DNA of 64,000 nt from Symsagittifera roscoffensis (GCF_963678635.1 NC_087062.1:44344395-44408394); one strand, 5' to 3'. Shown: positions 41,685 through 50,810, counted from the stretch's first letter. Program-made: numbers and translations. Notes: generated by a model not told the origin, from the sequence alone.

Positions 41685-42221
41685 TTAATCTAACCAAATT
41701 TCCCTCGATTCACGGACCAGTTCTCGTTGAGATGTGAAATCAGCTGCATCTATTGCAGCAGGATTGTTTTCAAAACGATATCCCTAACACTTAAGCCATG
41801 AGTCCTTGGCTCCTTTGCTGTTAGAAAATTCTGTTCCAATAAAGCTTTTATGCGCAAAATTACTATTGGCATTTGAGATTTTGAGTCAATTAGCAGAGAG
41901 GGTACAGTCATAGAAAAGGGAATACAGGGAGTTGTTTACGAGGAACGGTGAATCAGACACAGTAGGATCAGTGTTGTCGTATCGCAGATCAACTCAATTT
42001 GATTGCGTTACTTTGCATCGTATTTCCAAATAAATTTTTTGCAGGTCAACAAAATTATTACGGTCACCGGTGATTTCAAATTCAAGCATTGGTCCATTAG
42101 GTGAATAGACAGGTCCAATTTTTTGATCGAAAGCGTTTTCAAAAGTAATCAAAAGGGGTTGTTTTTCAAACAAATCCAGAGAGCTATGGGTAGCTTCATT
42201 GGTTAACAAATTAGCGATCAT
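41685..42221 (-). pseudogene. Major-capsid-like protein (F54H12.2-like), 5' part only, broken
   Basis: The first 75 codons (42,221 to 41,994) read THSSLDLFEKQPL and then an LEFEITGD...FVDLQKIYLEIR stretch. This is the characteristic start of the F54H12.2-like Polinton family, which I take to be the double-jelly-roll major capsid protein. The frame then breaks, but homology carries on in another frame through an FLVNNSLYSLFYDC stretch and on to SNFAHKSFIGTEF, WLKC, GYRFENNPAAID and RELVRESREIW. It fades at about 41,685. At least one frame change and two in-frame stops (TGA, then TAG after WLKC) interrupt it. Only about the first 180 residues of a protein usually over 400 long remain; the rest is absent, so this marks the truncated left end of the element. 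Confidence 0.82.
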
Positions 42222-42294
42222 TTTTTATGTTTGAGAAAAAATCTGCTCGACTTCTCACTGGTCTGGTTTTTCTTCGAACGGTTGTTTTTCTTTT

Positions 42295-42630
42295 TCAAGC
42301 CCCTACTGACCTTCTTCTTCGTAATCCATTCATTGGTGTCTTTCGACGACGTCTACCACTGCCGAGTTGTTTTCTTGCAGTTTTTGTGACAGTGTTTTTC
42401 AATGCTTGCTTAGGAGACTTCTTTTTCATAGCGACATCAATCAGTTCTGGCGCTGCACTCATCAAAAGTTCTCTGCCCAGTTTTTTCGCAGCCGGTAGAA
42501 TAACCCGTCGTGCAAACTGTATAGCAACACGACCAATACCAGCAGCCAAAGCGCCAAATCCACTGCCGCGTTGTCGGTAGTGTCCAGAGAAATGAGGAAG
42601 TGAAGCTTGCTTTGCATAATATTGTTCCAT
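42295..42630 (-). CDS. Small basic virion-type protein (Polinton pX/core-like)
   Basis: An uninterrupted 111-aa frame lies between the two capsid genes. It has a glycine-rich start (RQRGSGFGALAAGIGR), a central amphipathic segment (ILPAAKKLGRELLMSA), and a very basic tail (KQLGSGRRRRKTP and RRRRS). Small basic, glycine-rich proteins with a KQALKNTV-like middle sit next to the major capsid gene in many Polintons and resemble adenovirus core or membrane-active minor proteins. A role in DNA condensation or in the virion interior is inference. It starts 7 bp from the end of the minor capsid gene (42,637) and ends 74 bp before the major-capsid start. It is intact while both neighbours are broken, which may simply reflect its short length. 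Confidence 0.65.
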   Translation of the reverse strand: MEQYYAKQASLPHFSGHYRQRGSGFGALAAGIGRVAIQFARRVILPAAKKLGRELLMSAAPELIDVAMKKKSPKQALKNTVTKTARKQLGSGRRRRKTPMNGLRRRRSVGA

Positions 42631-42636
42631 TGGTTT

Positions 42637-43528
42637 TCAATCAAAGCGCTTGAATTTTAGAGTCAACACAACTTTACCAGTTCCTGCAAAGGGCACTAGT
42701 CTTCCAGTTTCTGTGCGCAACTGTACCGATATTGATTTTACAGATGAGGTGAATAATTTTTTGTAGTCTAAATTAGTGAAGTTTTTTCGATGATTAGGTT
42801 CAATGCTGCAGGCACTACCGTTTTTGATGCGTCTATTTGAATCAATGACGCGTAATAATGGGGCCTTTGCATCACCAACAGTTTGGTATTGAATAATGTC
42901 AATATAGACAAAAATTAGACTTGTCCCACTTGATAAGTCATATGGGAAATGAGATTCGTACAGTTCGTTTCCCTCATAAGATGCATCGAAGGAGGGTATC
43001 ATTTTGTAACCAATGTGATATTCACCGTTCTCATCACGTTTTGCATTGTAGCCTAACAGACTGGGTATTTGGGGACTTGGGAATGAGATTCCTTCATTTG
43101 CGTTCATCCAAATGCTCATGCTATTCGTGATTTCTTGAGGACTTGCATCGAAATGAATTTTGTCTTGGAGTTTTGTTTTTATCTCATTAATCAATTGTTC
43201 TAGTGTACTCTCCTGATTTGATAAAAACTTTTTCGCCATAGTAAGGTCTGGAAATTGTATTCCGATTGCCAGTGTTGGATTTACTGGCTACTACTTCGGA
43301 TGCTCTGAAGTACGTAAATTCCTCATCAGTTACATTGTTTAATTTTGTTGGGAAAATTATTTCTGAGAGAGCAACTCTCCAATCTCCGTCTAAAGCTAAT
43401 TCTTCTTTACAAAAATTTCTAAAACTGGCCAAAGTGTTGTCTGGCAAATAATCCATTGATGCTGTTGAAATCAAATGTACAGTAAACTCATCACTGCCCA
43501 TTTTCGTTATAATCAGCTTTGTTTCCAA
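42637..43528 (-). pseudogene. Minor (penton-like) capsid protein, one frameshift
   Basis: The N-terminal frame (43,528 to about 43,200) has the family's opening block, with STASMDYLPDNTLASF and DGDWRVALSEIIFP. The C-terminal frame (about 43,200 to 42,637) has the family's best conserved end, with IFVYIDIIQYQTVGDAKAPL and then TETGRLVPFAGTGKVVLTL. Together they match the single-jelly-roll minor capsid protein of Polintons and adintoviruses. The two halves lie in different frames that overlap at 43,187-43,239, so one indel near 43,200 splits the gene. Total length is about 300 residues, shorter than the roughly 400 I expect for the family, so part of the middle may also be missing. It abuts the integrase stop (43,529) by one base. 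Confidence 0.85.
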
Positions 43529-44480
43529 TTAACTAAGTTCTTTTTCATCAAATTTTTCGTTGATTTCTTTATCCGCATCAATGAGACTGTATTTTGGAGG
43601 GTTTACAGTAGGAATGGCAACTATTTCAAAAACTTCGTCTGTAAAAATCTGCTTGTAACCTTTTCTGAAAGGCAAGTCAGTTTTCGCTGTTCGCACATAG
43701 TCACCAACATAAAATTTTGGTTTCTGTACCAACTTCGATGAACTGTTTGCTATTAATGAAACTAAAGCAGGTACATGTTTTCTTGTGACCTTGTTTGGAG
43801 CCAATTTTGTTACTCTATTAACGCGTGAGTTAATCGTTTGAACAAAACTTTGTAATTTGTCAATATAACTGTAAGTCCATTCAAACTCCAAGTACTTGTA
43901 GGTAATACTTTTCAGCGATCGAATGTTTCTTTCGGCAAACGCTGATTTTTTTTTCACTGTGAGTATTGTATTTGATGATTTCTCGTTTAATACATAACTT
44001 TTCGAACTCTCCTTTAAACTCGGTGCCTTTGTCAACCCAAACTTTTTTTGGTTGTTTTGTTTTGATCATTTTTTTGAAAGCTTCGGTTGTTTCTTTAGCA
44101 TATTTGGTCTTCAGGAGTTCCACTTGTAAGTAGCGAGAGAGACAATCGACAGCAACTAACAAATATCGTACCCCTCGGTTATATTTAGCCAATTTATCAA
44201 CATAAGCCAAGTCAAGAGACCAAATTTCGTTGATATCGTTAGCAATCACTTTTAGCCGAGGAAACAATCGAAACAGCCGAGGAAACAACAGCCGATCACT
44301 TTTACGAAACAATCCATACTTTGTATGTGATGATTGAGATCTCAGAGAGATTTTAACTTTTTTTGGTGAGAGTTGACTAGCATTTGTTAAATTTTTAACG
44401 CTACCAAATGCAGCTGGACCTTTCGTGTAGAGTATTTTGAGTTTCTTTTCTTCACTGATAGTAGGATTTCCATTCTTTTG
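43529..44480 (-). pseudogene. Retroviral-type (RVE) integrase of Polinton class, frameshifted
   Basis: The catalytic core shows the first aspartate in WSLDLAYVDKLAKY, then YLLVAVDCLSRYLQVELLK, then the second aspartate in VWVDKGTEFKGEFEKL. The glutamate region lies in another reading frame (KSAFAERNIRSLK, about 43,950-43,910), because a frameshift falls in a run of T at about 43,945-43,955. The C-terminal frame ends with an SH3/chromo-like tail (KFYVGDYVRTAK, LPFRKGYKQIFTDEVFEIV), typical of Polinton integrases. Upstream, ILYTKGPAAFGSVKNL resembles the family's N-terminal block, but the true start is unclear because this frame merges with the end of the preceding gene. A direct repeat at about 44,250-44,300 inserts roughly ten extra residues (FPRLFRLFPRL) before the core. 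The enzyme would catalyse element insertion; this copy cannot be made in one piece. Confidence 0.9.
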
Positions 44481-45397
44481 TTGACGTCGTCGCAAACGAT
44501 TCGTTACTGCTTTCATAGTTTTTATCATCGTCGTAATCGTTGTCGTTGGTGGTGGGGAAAAATTCTTTTTTCTGGGTTTTTCTTTTGTCGGATTGCTTGG
44601 TTCTGGGTTTGAGAGTTGTCGATCGAGTCTTCGAAGAGGAGGGTTTTGATCTCTTCGATTCCTCAGTTGTCGGGTTGTCGTCGGAGACAAAGGAGGAAGA
44701 AGTTGAGGGCTTAGCTGCTTCGCTCTTAAGCGAGCGGAGAATCTGTTTGGCATAAGTGTTGGACACTAAACTAGGATCAAGATTCAGTTCTTTCAAAATT
44801 TGTGGATAAAATACACCCTCAAGTTTTTTTGTGTTTTGCTGTGTATCGTACAAAAAAGATTCAATTTTAACGAGTGTTGATTTTCCTTGAATTAAAACAT
44901 ATCCATCAACGTCTAAAGTCAAGGATTCAACTTTGAACAACTGCTTTAACACTATGTTTGCCCTTTCCAATTTATTAGCTTCCAATAGCTCTTGAATGGA
45001 TTCCATAACTTTTCGAAACACTTCAGCGGTTTTTCCAATACTTTTTTCATCGTTTTTTTTTCTATTCTCTTTGAATTTGTCTGCTGCAGAGAATTGTATG
45101 ATTCAACTTTTTTTCTGCTTTATCATCACCATCAGCACTGAAATTAGTAAGTGCATATAATTTTCTTTTTCGAAGATTTGGTACTACATTACTAGGTGTT
45201 AAAGGAATAGGAGATGTTGGGTTTAATGGTGGTGGAGAGTCACGGCTGATATTTCGTTCTCGAAATCGCTGTTTGTAATTGAGTTGAGATGATTTGTCGT
45301 TAATTAATAGATTACGAAGGATTTGAGATTGTGGTGCAGTTTTTTCATCTGGAGCATATGTTTTTCGAGGAATTAGGATGAATTCTTCAGCATACAT
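44452..45397 (-). pseudogene. Polinton 'EFILIPR' family protein, two frames
   Basis: The 5' frame (45,397 to 45,062) starts MYAEEFILIPRKTYAP and continues with QILRNLLINDKSSQLNYKQR, the opening that I recognise from a widespread but uncharacterised Polinton/adintovirus protein placed just before the integrase or capsid genes. The 3' frame (45,021 to 44,452) carries what looks like the second conserved block of that protein, VDGYVLIQGKSTLVKIESFL, followed by a GVFYPQILKELNLDPSL segment. It ends in a serine- and lysine-rich tail. The frames are separated by about 40 bp of t/a-rich sequence, so an indel near 45,030-45,060 probably splits one gene. The protein's function is not known to me. Its tail overlaps the integrase region by about 30 bp. 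Confidence 0.6.
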
Positions 45398-45407
45398 GTC
45401 TAAGGTT

Positions 45408-45665
45408 CTAGTTTTTCAGGTTAATGTAACACGATTCTCCGATTGATTTAACTAGTGAAATATTGTTTGCCAAAACTTTTCGTTTTTCTTGAATACTAAA
45501 CTTAGGTACAACAATTTTTTCAAATGGTACTTTCTTACTCTCGATGAAACTTTTGTTGGCTGGAACATGTCCCAGAAAAACATTTACAAAACAATCGCAG
45601 AGAAATCTAATATAATTTGAATCAACTCCTGTCAAAATTGATCTACAATGGTGACTATTGAGCAT
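45408..45665 (-). CDS. Small conserved Polinton protein (unknown function)
   Basis: An 85-codon frame starts MLNSHHCRSILTGVDSNY and contains IRFLCDCFVNVFLGHVP and a basic IQEKRKVLANN segment. Short proteins of this pattern, with a leucine-rich 'L-x-C-x-C-x-x-N-V-x-x-G' core followed by a lysine-rich half, are usual in Polinton and adintovirus gene blocks just before the EFILIPR protein, which is its position here. The start codon overlaps the last codons of the packaging ATPase (45,655) by 11 bp. A longer in-frame start at 45,704 exists but would lie wholly inside the ATPase. It is uninterrupted. No biochemical role is known to me. Confidence 0.6.
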   Translation of the reverse strand: MLNSHHCRSILTGVDSNYIRFLCDCFVNVFLGHVPANKSFIESKKVPFEKIVVPKFSIQEKRKVLANNISLVKSIGESCYINLKN

Positions 45666-46406
45666 TTGCTTCAATATACATAACTCTTTCTCTTTCTTTT
45701 TCAAGAGATGTGATAACTGCTTTTGAGGATGGTAAATAGAAAATGGTTGGCGATGGCGGAACTATGTTTGACGAATAACGAAGACATTCTGAAGTTTTGG
45801 GATCCAAGTCTATCAACAGATGACCGAAACCTTCTTTCGTTGCCAACTGATACGCATGACGGAGGAATTTTGCATTATTCAATTGTCTGCCTAAATAATC
45901 AATTTGTTGAATGTCTCGAGGTGATATGAACAAAATTAAGTGAGTTGTATTCAAATCTATTGTACGTGATTGCTTACTTTGCTGAAATAAGTTATGCTTG
46001 ACATAAATAACATGAACATTTTTATGTCGGCCTGCTGTAGCTAAGTTAACAAAATCTTTTTCATTAAAAATTTCTTCACAGGTATCATCAAGACAATCAT
46101 GCAATCCCGTAAGTTATTAACAATTTCAAAGCTGGACAATTTTATAAATTCAATATCAAATTTGTTGTGAGAAACAAAGGAACGGTATTTGGGTTGATCG
46201 TGAAGATGCAAATGAAACATCTTGTTATACGATGGATAGAATGTACCTTTGAGAAGCATTTGAAAAATTAAATCAGTTTTGCCAGATCCCGAAGGACCTG
46301 AAGCGGACATAAACAGACGATCTTTTGTTGAAATGATCTTATTCATTATTTTAACTTGGGATTGGGTAACATGTAACCAACTGTACTGGATAGTATTGAC
46401 AGCCAA
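45655..46406 (-). pseudogene. Genome-packaging ATPase (FtsK/HerA-like), frameshifted
   Basis: The first frame (46,406 to about 46,100) carries the Walker A loop SASGPSGSGKTDLIFQMLL at about residues 34-52. The second frame (about 46,100 to 45,655) carries the region after Walker B (NEKDFVNLATAGRHKNVHV, IYVKHNLFQQSKQSRTIDL, LILFISPRDIQQIDYLGRQL), which is the standard Polinton packaging-ATPase signature. The Walker B acidic residues fall at the frameshift near 46,085-46,105. Both parts together are about 250 residues, normal for the family. The product would pump element DNA into capsids. Its 3' end overlaps the next small gene by 11 bp, as in compact viral gene blocks. Confidence 0.92.
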
Positions 46407-46628
46407 ATGGCAGTCTCGTCACAACTAAGGTTACAAAAAAAACAATTTTGAAATAGATAAAGAAAGCAAAATGAAAATGAAACAGACTTGTGTGAAAAAG
46501 ACAACTTCTGTAGACGGAAGAGAAACAGAGTTAAAAATTTCCAGGATCTGTTTTCGTGAGATAAAGACTGTTCGGCACCACCAATGTCTACAAAGTCGCA
46601 ATCATTGTTCTCGACAGTGGTGGTTTCT

Positions 46629-46922
46629 TCAATTTCCATGTTTACTGGAAGACTTTTTTTGCTTATTTGTATCAAGGTTGATAGTTACAACTGCATACCA
46701 ATCGCCTTTTTTTCTCTCTGATCTATTGCCGTTTGGTTTGTATTTTATTATATATCTTGCTATTATTTTGTCTGTCAGAAGTATCCGAACAATTTTTTCT
46801 CCGTTTCCGGTACTGATTTCGTCTAAAAACTCTTTTGGTAAATTCTCACCTGTTAAACTCACATTTTGTGTTTTTTTTGGCAAAAATATTTTTTTGAAAT
46901 TTTGAATTTTCAAACACGACAT
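46629..46922 (-). CDS. Small ORF, paralogue of the upstream ORF at 47,023
   Basis: This 97-aa intact frame is of unknown function. Its middle, ENLPKEFLDEISTGNGEKIV and then LTDKIIARYIIKYK, aligns by eye with QQLPAELKELVKTDNVEEIH and AFIRVAAHFVVKFK in the ORF 100 bp upstream, with the same spacing between the pieces. The tail is lysine- and serine-rich. The two probably arose by tandem duplication inside the element. No motif suggests an enzyme. The stretch 46,407-46,628, between this ORF and the ATPase, holds no convincing gene. Confidence 0.5.
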   Translation of the reverse strand: MSCLKIQNFKKIFLPKKTQNVSLTGENLPKEFLDEISTGNGEKIVRILLTDKIIARYIIKYKPNGNRSERKKGDWYAVVTINLDTNKQKKSSSKHGN

Positions 46923-47022
46923 GTTAGCAACTAGTAATCACACAAGATCGAAAGAAAATGAAAACAATCAATAAATATATTTATTATGATTCACAAAACT
47001 TGGTATGTATATATGTGATTCT

Positions 47023-47322
47023 TCATTTCGGTTCAACAGGCAAATCAACTCCTCGTTCAATGAAGAAAAACTCACATTTTGTGAATTTGTCATGGTTACA
47101 ATTAGATTTGAACTTTACAACAAAATGAGCGGCAACTCTGATAAAGGCTTGAACAAAATGTATTTCCTCAACATTATCAGTTTTGACTAATTCTTTCAGT
47201 TCAGCTGGAAGCTGTTGGTCATGCAAATGGATTTGTCTTCTCTCTCCCAGCTGAGGTTGCAGCCCTTCTAGGTTGAGATTGAACAACGGAATTGACTGGC
47301 AAAATTCCTGGAGTCTGGACAT
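47023..47322 (-). CDS. Small ORF, paralogue of the downstream ORF at 46,629
   Basis: This 99-aa frame of unknown function has the block HLHDQQLPAELKELVKTDN followed by FIRVAAHFVVKFKSN, similar to the next ORF downstream. Its start is uncertain: an upstream frame with mixed, protein-like composition (from an ATG at about 47,509, including VTITRTGILDCRGKPLLQKL) ends in overlap with it at 47,268-47,322. A frameshift may therefore have separated an original N-terminal half. I do not recognise the family. Confidence 0.45.
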   Translation of the reverse strand: MSRLQEFCQSIPLFNLNLEGLQPQLGERRQIHLHDQQLPAELKELVKTDNVEEIHFVQAFIRVAAHFVVKFKSNCNHDKFTKCEFFFIERGVDLPVEPK

Positions 47323-47509
47323 TGTACAGGTGAAAGTAGTCCAGAACTGTAAAAAAATTTCCGTAAACTATCGATTTCGATATCGTTCAGTGTAATTTGT
47401 TCGAGTTTTTGCAGGAGAGGTTTTCCTCGACAATCTAATATGCCTGTCCGCGTAATAGTAACTTTATTTCTTGGCGTTAAATTGTTTTCAATACTCTGAT
47501 TAGTCATTG

Positions 47510-48095
47510 AAGCGTAAACCATCAAATTTGGAGATAAGGTTGTTTGCATCATTGGACAGTTCATTTTGTACCCAATCGAAGAAAACTTTCGATTTTCTGC
47601 GGGTTCATGCTTTAATAATTGATGCGAAGGAAGTAAATGAGAATGTCGTTTGCAAATATGTTTTTCTTGACCCAATAACTGTTCAATCTTTGGGCAGCCA
47701 ATAACTTCTAAATTTGTCACGGGTAATTTCAATTATTCAGCTAACGAAACAGATTTTTGTGTACCTTTAGCAAAAAAATGGGAATTTGGGTTCCTCAAAC
47801 GAATGCTGTCAAAAATTTGATCCAAGTATGAGTAAGGGTATTCACCGTCGTCCCAACGAAGCCCGTGTAGAAATTTAGATACCCAATTGTAAGCTTTTTT
47901 CTCTTCTTTTGATAAATTGTTGAATTGAACTGGTGGCAGACAATGAATTGTATCAATTGAATTAGTAGAGCAAACGGAAAGTTCCTTTATTATCAAAGGT
48001 TTCTTGCCATATTTAAATCCTTCAATATCAAAAATAATGAGATGGTTGAAAAACAAATTTTTAGTTTTCTTTCTTTGGGTTAACATGACTTTCAC
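47510..48095 (-). pseudogene. Exonuclease-like (DEDD-type fold) Polinton protein, stop and frameshift
   Basis: The frame begins at 48,095. IIFDIEGFKYGKKPLIIKEL resembles the ExoI-type D-x-E motif of a domain seen in many Polinton and invertebrate viral proteins. It is followed by AYNWVSKFLHGLRWDDGEYP, another signature of that domain. An in-frame TAA at 47,733-47,735 interrupts it, after which the same frame continues with NLEVIGCPKIEQLLGQEKH. From about 47,610 a different frame looks more coding (KVFFDWVQNELSNDANNLIS), so a frameshift is also likely. The domain call is from recalled family patterns and is moderate. A role in DNA processing is inference. Confidence 0.5.
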
Positions 48096-48518
48096 TCAAC
48101 ATTCCAACAAACGAAATAACTTTGGTTTGAATGCTTTAAGAAACAAGCAAAACGCAATACCTGTCACGTGACCCAGGCAACAGTTTTTTATTGGACAAGG
48201 CAAAACATATGTGTACCCCGGACCGGTATGATTTTTTTCTTGCAAATATCCTGCTGCGTCATGTAATATAGCATGTTTTCTAAGAAATTTGAATTGTTTC
48301 AAGTGTTTGTCGAGCGACGAATTGTCTATTCTAATTAAACCACCATATGGTCTGTTTTTCAAAACAAAATCCAAATTAATATCAGCATCCAAATACAAAC
48401 AAGTGGCTAAAAAATACTGAAATCTGACTGATTTATCTGGATATTGTGATTTTAAGTCTATAAAAATTTCATGAATAAGTTTTAAATCAAAAGTTGAAAT
48501 CATGTTCACTGAACTCAA
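48096..48518 (-). CDS. Unrecognised element protein, 140 aa
   Basis: An uninterrupted frame ends one base before the start of the exonuclease-like frame (48,095), so the two may be one transcription unit or even one original protein. It contains IDNSSLDKHLKQFKFLRKHA, LHDAAGYLQEKNHTGPGYTY and a cysteine/histidine-bearing PCPIKNCCLGHV segment. No adenain catalytic pattern could be matched. I do not recognise the family. Confidence 0.45.
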   Translation of the reverse strand: MSSVNMISTFDLKLIHEIFIDLKSQYPDKSVRFQYFLATCLYLDADINLDFVLKNRPYGGLIRIDNSSLDKHLKQFKFLRKHAILHDAAGYLQEKNHTGPGYTYVLPCPIKNCCLGHVTGIAFCLFLKAFKPKLFRLLEC

Positions 48519-48550
48519 TATAATAAAAAAGGAATAATGAAAAGTATCAA

Positions 48551-49351
48551 TTAAAACTTAACTTTCTCTTCAACAATAAATTTCACAAATAAAACATCAG
48601 TATCTACATCAAGTTTCCCATATCCACTTGTCAAAATATCCATTATTTTACATAAAGCGGCAGAATGGGGTCCATTAATTAAACTTTCAAATCTTTTCAA
48701 AGTTTCTGTATTCATCTCATCTGTTTGAACATGTCTGCTTTCTGTGTGTTTCTTTGAAACTGAAGTCGAAACTCTTGCGGATTTGTTTGACGTCAACGAT
48801 GCAGCAGGCGTAACTGTATTATCAATTCGTTTCTGTCCCCCAATGGCTGGAGATTTCTTGCAAACGTTTTGATTTGGTAAAGTTTGTTTGTTAGATGTTG
48901 CAGAAAGCAATAAATTGTGTAAACGTTTTTTGATTGCAGTGAAATCTAACAAATCGAGATTGGCTGCAACAGGTTGTGCTGAAAAAGTGAGAGCTAGTTT
49001 AAGCTTGTCAAATAACTCTCCATTACCTTTGACATCTTTAGCAGGAGAAACTAAGTATTTGAAGCAAGTGAAAATACAAGGAACACTGAAACTTTTTTGG
49101 GAAGGAAAAAATTGATTTAATTGTTCCTCTGAATCTACTTGAATCAATATATGGTAATTCAGATTTGAAGTGGCTTCCAGAAGCATAGTTTTTAAAAGTA
49201 GATAAATTAGGAACTTTTTCAGTAATAACAAATTTGAAATTTGGTTGAAATTTTTTGAAATAATCAGGTAACACAACTTCGAACACAACTTCCAACATAA
49301 CTTCGAACTGCCATTTTGTAAAGGAAAATTAATTCGAATCGTGCTTGACAT
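48551..49351 (-). pseudogene. Unrecognised element protein, N-terminal part shifted
   Basis: The likely start is the ATG at 49,351 (MSSTIRINFPLQNG); it overlaps the stop of the preceding gene (49,329). Between about 49,290 and 49,170 the coding-like composition moves to another frame (NFKFVITEKVPNLSTFKNYA) and then returns (YHILIQVDSEEQLNQFF), which suggests two compensating indels. The C-terminal half has a lysine-, serine- and threonine-rich linker and ends with SLINGPHSAALCKIMDIL. I recognise no domain. Confidence 0.4.
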
Positions 49352-49692
49352 CGTTTGTGTTTGAGGAAATTTGAGATTTCCTGGCTCGTTTACAATTAGA
49401 CTGTGGTTTGTCTTTGTTTTCAACAGTATTCGAAATTTCACTTGTTTGCGCTCGGATTGACTTTCCCGATTTTAGTAATTTTGAAAATTCTTCGCTGCTT
49501 AAGGAAAGTCTTTGTGCACTTTCAAATTCAGCGCATTCAGTTGCTTTTTTGAAAACTTTCAGGAATACATAAGTTCCAGTTTGGTCATATGTTTTCAATG
49601 TAGCATCTTTTACTGTTTTCCGAAATATCGAAATAGCAGTCGCCAAAATCTTTATCTGCATTTGATGTGGTGCTTGTTTTGGTTTTATTCAT
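49329..49692 (-). pseudogene. Unrecognised element protein, first gene of leftward block
   Basis: The first ATG of the block is at 49,692 (MNKTKTSTTSNADKDFGDCY). After about 30 codons that frame reaches a stop, while an overlapping frame continues with protein-like sequence (VKDATLKTYDQTGTYVFLKV, ECAEFESAQRLSLSSEEFSK) and a basic, polar tail. This fits one gene with a frameshift near 49,610-49,620. No family recognised. Confidence 0.4.
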
Positions 49693-50174
49693 TGTAACGA
49701 GTAGATTTTCAAAGTAACTTGATTTAAAACTGAATAGAAAGAAATGAATGGTTCCGATTGATTGTATATGTCTGCAAAAGAAAGCGTTATATCTATTTTA
49801 ATTTATATACACATGTACTTTATATCGTAAAGGTATTGGATTGCAATTTGGTTCAAATGGATTAGTATTTTGTGCATGTACAACTGATAAGAATTTGTAT
49901 GGGTGTCAAAGGTCACAATGTTTAAACGTTATTTTTGATACAAGCTATTTGTTTGAATGTAATTTAGATAAACATAGAATACCATGCAAGGTAACATAAA
50001 TATTTTACACGCCCTCCCTTATTAAACTAATCAAAAACTACATAGGAGGTCTTGAAATTTCTAATTTTAGAAGAACCAATCCCTATTTTAATCTCTTGAG
50101 GCGTTTTCACAATTCATTTCAGTTTCTTTTCTTTCCGCGTTACGTTTGTCTTTTTCTCCAATTTTTCTTCAAAA
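49693..50174. promoter_or_regulatory. Divergent intergenic region between the two gene blocks
   Basis: This 480-bp AT-rich stretch separates the leftward block (first ATG 49,692) from the rightward ORF (ATG 50,175). A tatataaa sequence on the minus strand (49,802-49,809) is about 110 bp upstream of the leftward start. On the plus strand a ccaat sequence lies near 50,079, and pyrimidine-rich sequence follows up to the ATG. Divergent promoters are a reasonable inference; no core promoter is proven. Confidence 0.35.
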
Positions 50175-50810
50175 ATGCCTTGTTATCTTATTGCCAGATA
50201 TTCCAATCACGAAAGAACCATTTTTTATGAAACCGTTCACGGTAGTTTTGTAGCAATAAATAACGAAGAAAAAAGTTTCAATTCTGATGAGTGGACTTTT
50301 ACACATCACATTATGATTCCCAAAAATTTCCTACATTTATTCAGTAAACTTTCCTTAAAAAAGCCAAAGGAGGACGAAGAACTGAATATAAAGTATTTGA
50401 GTTACCTTACAAATTCTGGTAAATATACGGATCCTGACGAGCCTCTTGCTTTTCAGGTTGATATTTCAACTTTATCAAAACCAGTAAAAAAAATTTTGTA
50501 TAAATACGATTGTGATGTTACTCCGATGTGTGAAAATCAGTTAGAATACTTTGAAGAAATTGAATTTTTTGATCGCTTATGGGGAATGGAACAGATTGAA
50601 TCACCATTATTAGTTACGCCGAAAGCTGATCCTTCTCATACAGTGTCACCATGGCTTGATGAACCAGATTCTTCAACTGCAACTCGCACCCCCGAAGCGA
50701 CAGTGAGTAATCACATGGAAAATTTGACTCCTTCTCTATGCCTTGCACCAAAGAAAAAGAGAAAGATAACAACACTAGAAAAAGCTCAGGAGTATTTAGA
50801 TCTTATTTAA
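50175..50810 (+). CDS. Intact unrecognised protein, 211 aa, with SV40-like NLS
   Basis: An uninterrupted frame starts with ATG after caaaa and opens MPCYLIARYSNHERTIFYET. An N-terminal half of about 130 residues looks globular. It is followed by a polar, proline/serine/threonine-rich linker (about residues 140-190) and then a basic PKKKRK stretch close to the C-terminus, which matches the classical monopartite nuclear localisation signal. It is the longest undamaged frame in the element. It is read divergently from the leftward block and lies 1.4 kb before the polymerase gene in the same direction. I do not recognise the fold. Candidate roles for a nuclear protein at this position (DNA binding, transcription, host interaction) are guesses. 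Confidence 0.65.
   Translation: MPCYLIARYSNHERTIFYETVHGSFVAINNEEKSFNSDEWTFTHHIMIPKNFLHLFSKLSLKKPKEDEELNIKYLSYLTNSGKYTDPDEPLAFQVDISTLSKPVKKILYKYDCDVTPMCENQLEYFEEIEFFDRLWGMEQIESPLLVTPKADPSHTVSPWLDEPDSSTATRTPEATVSNHMENLTPSLCLAPKKKRKITTLEKAQEYLDLI

Noticed and set aside
42227..42580. Plus-strand 117-codon frame opposite the capsid region
   Set aside because: Antisense shadow of the small basic protein gene, which has the better composition and position.
44540..44755. Plus-strand frame opposite the EFILIPR protein tail
   Set aside because: Antisense of a serine/lysine-rich coding stretch.
46346..46675. Minus-strand 109-codon frame with hydrophobic stretches that look like membrane segments
   Set aside because: The F/L/S-rich part is a t-rich spacer upstream of the ATPase; no family and no second support.
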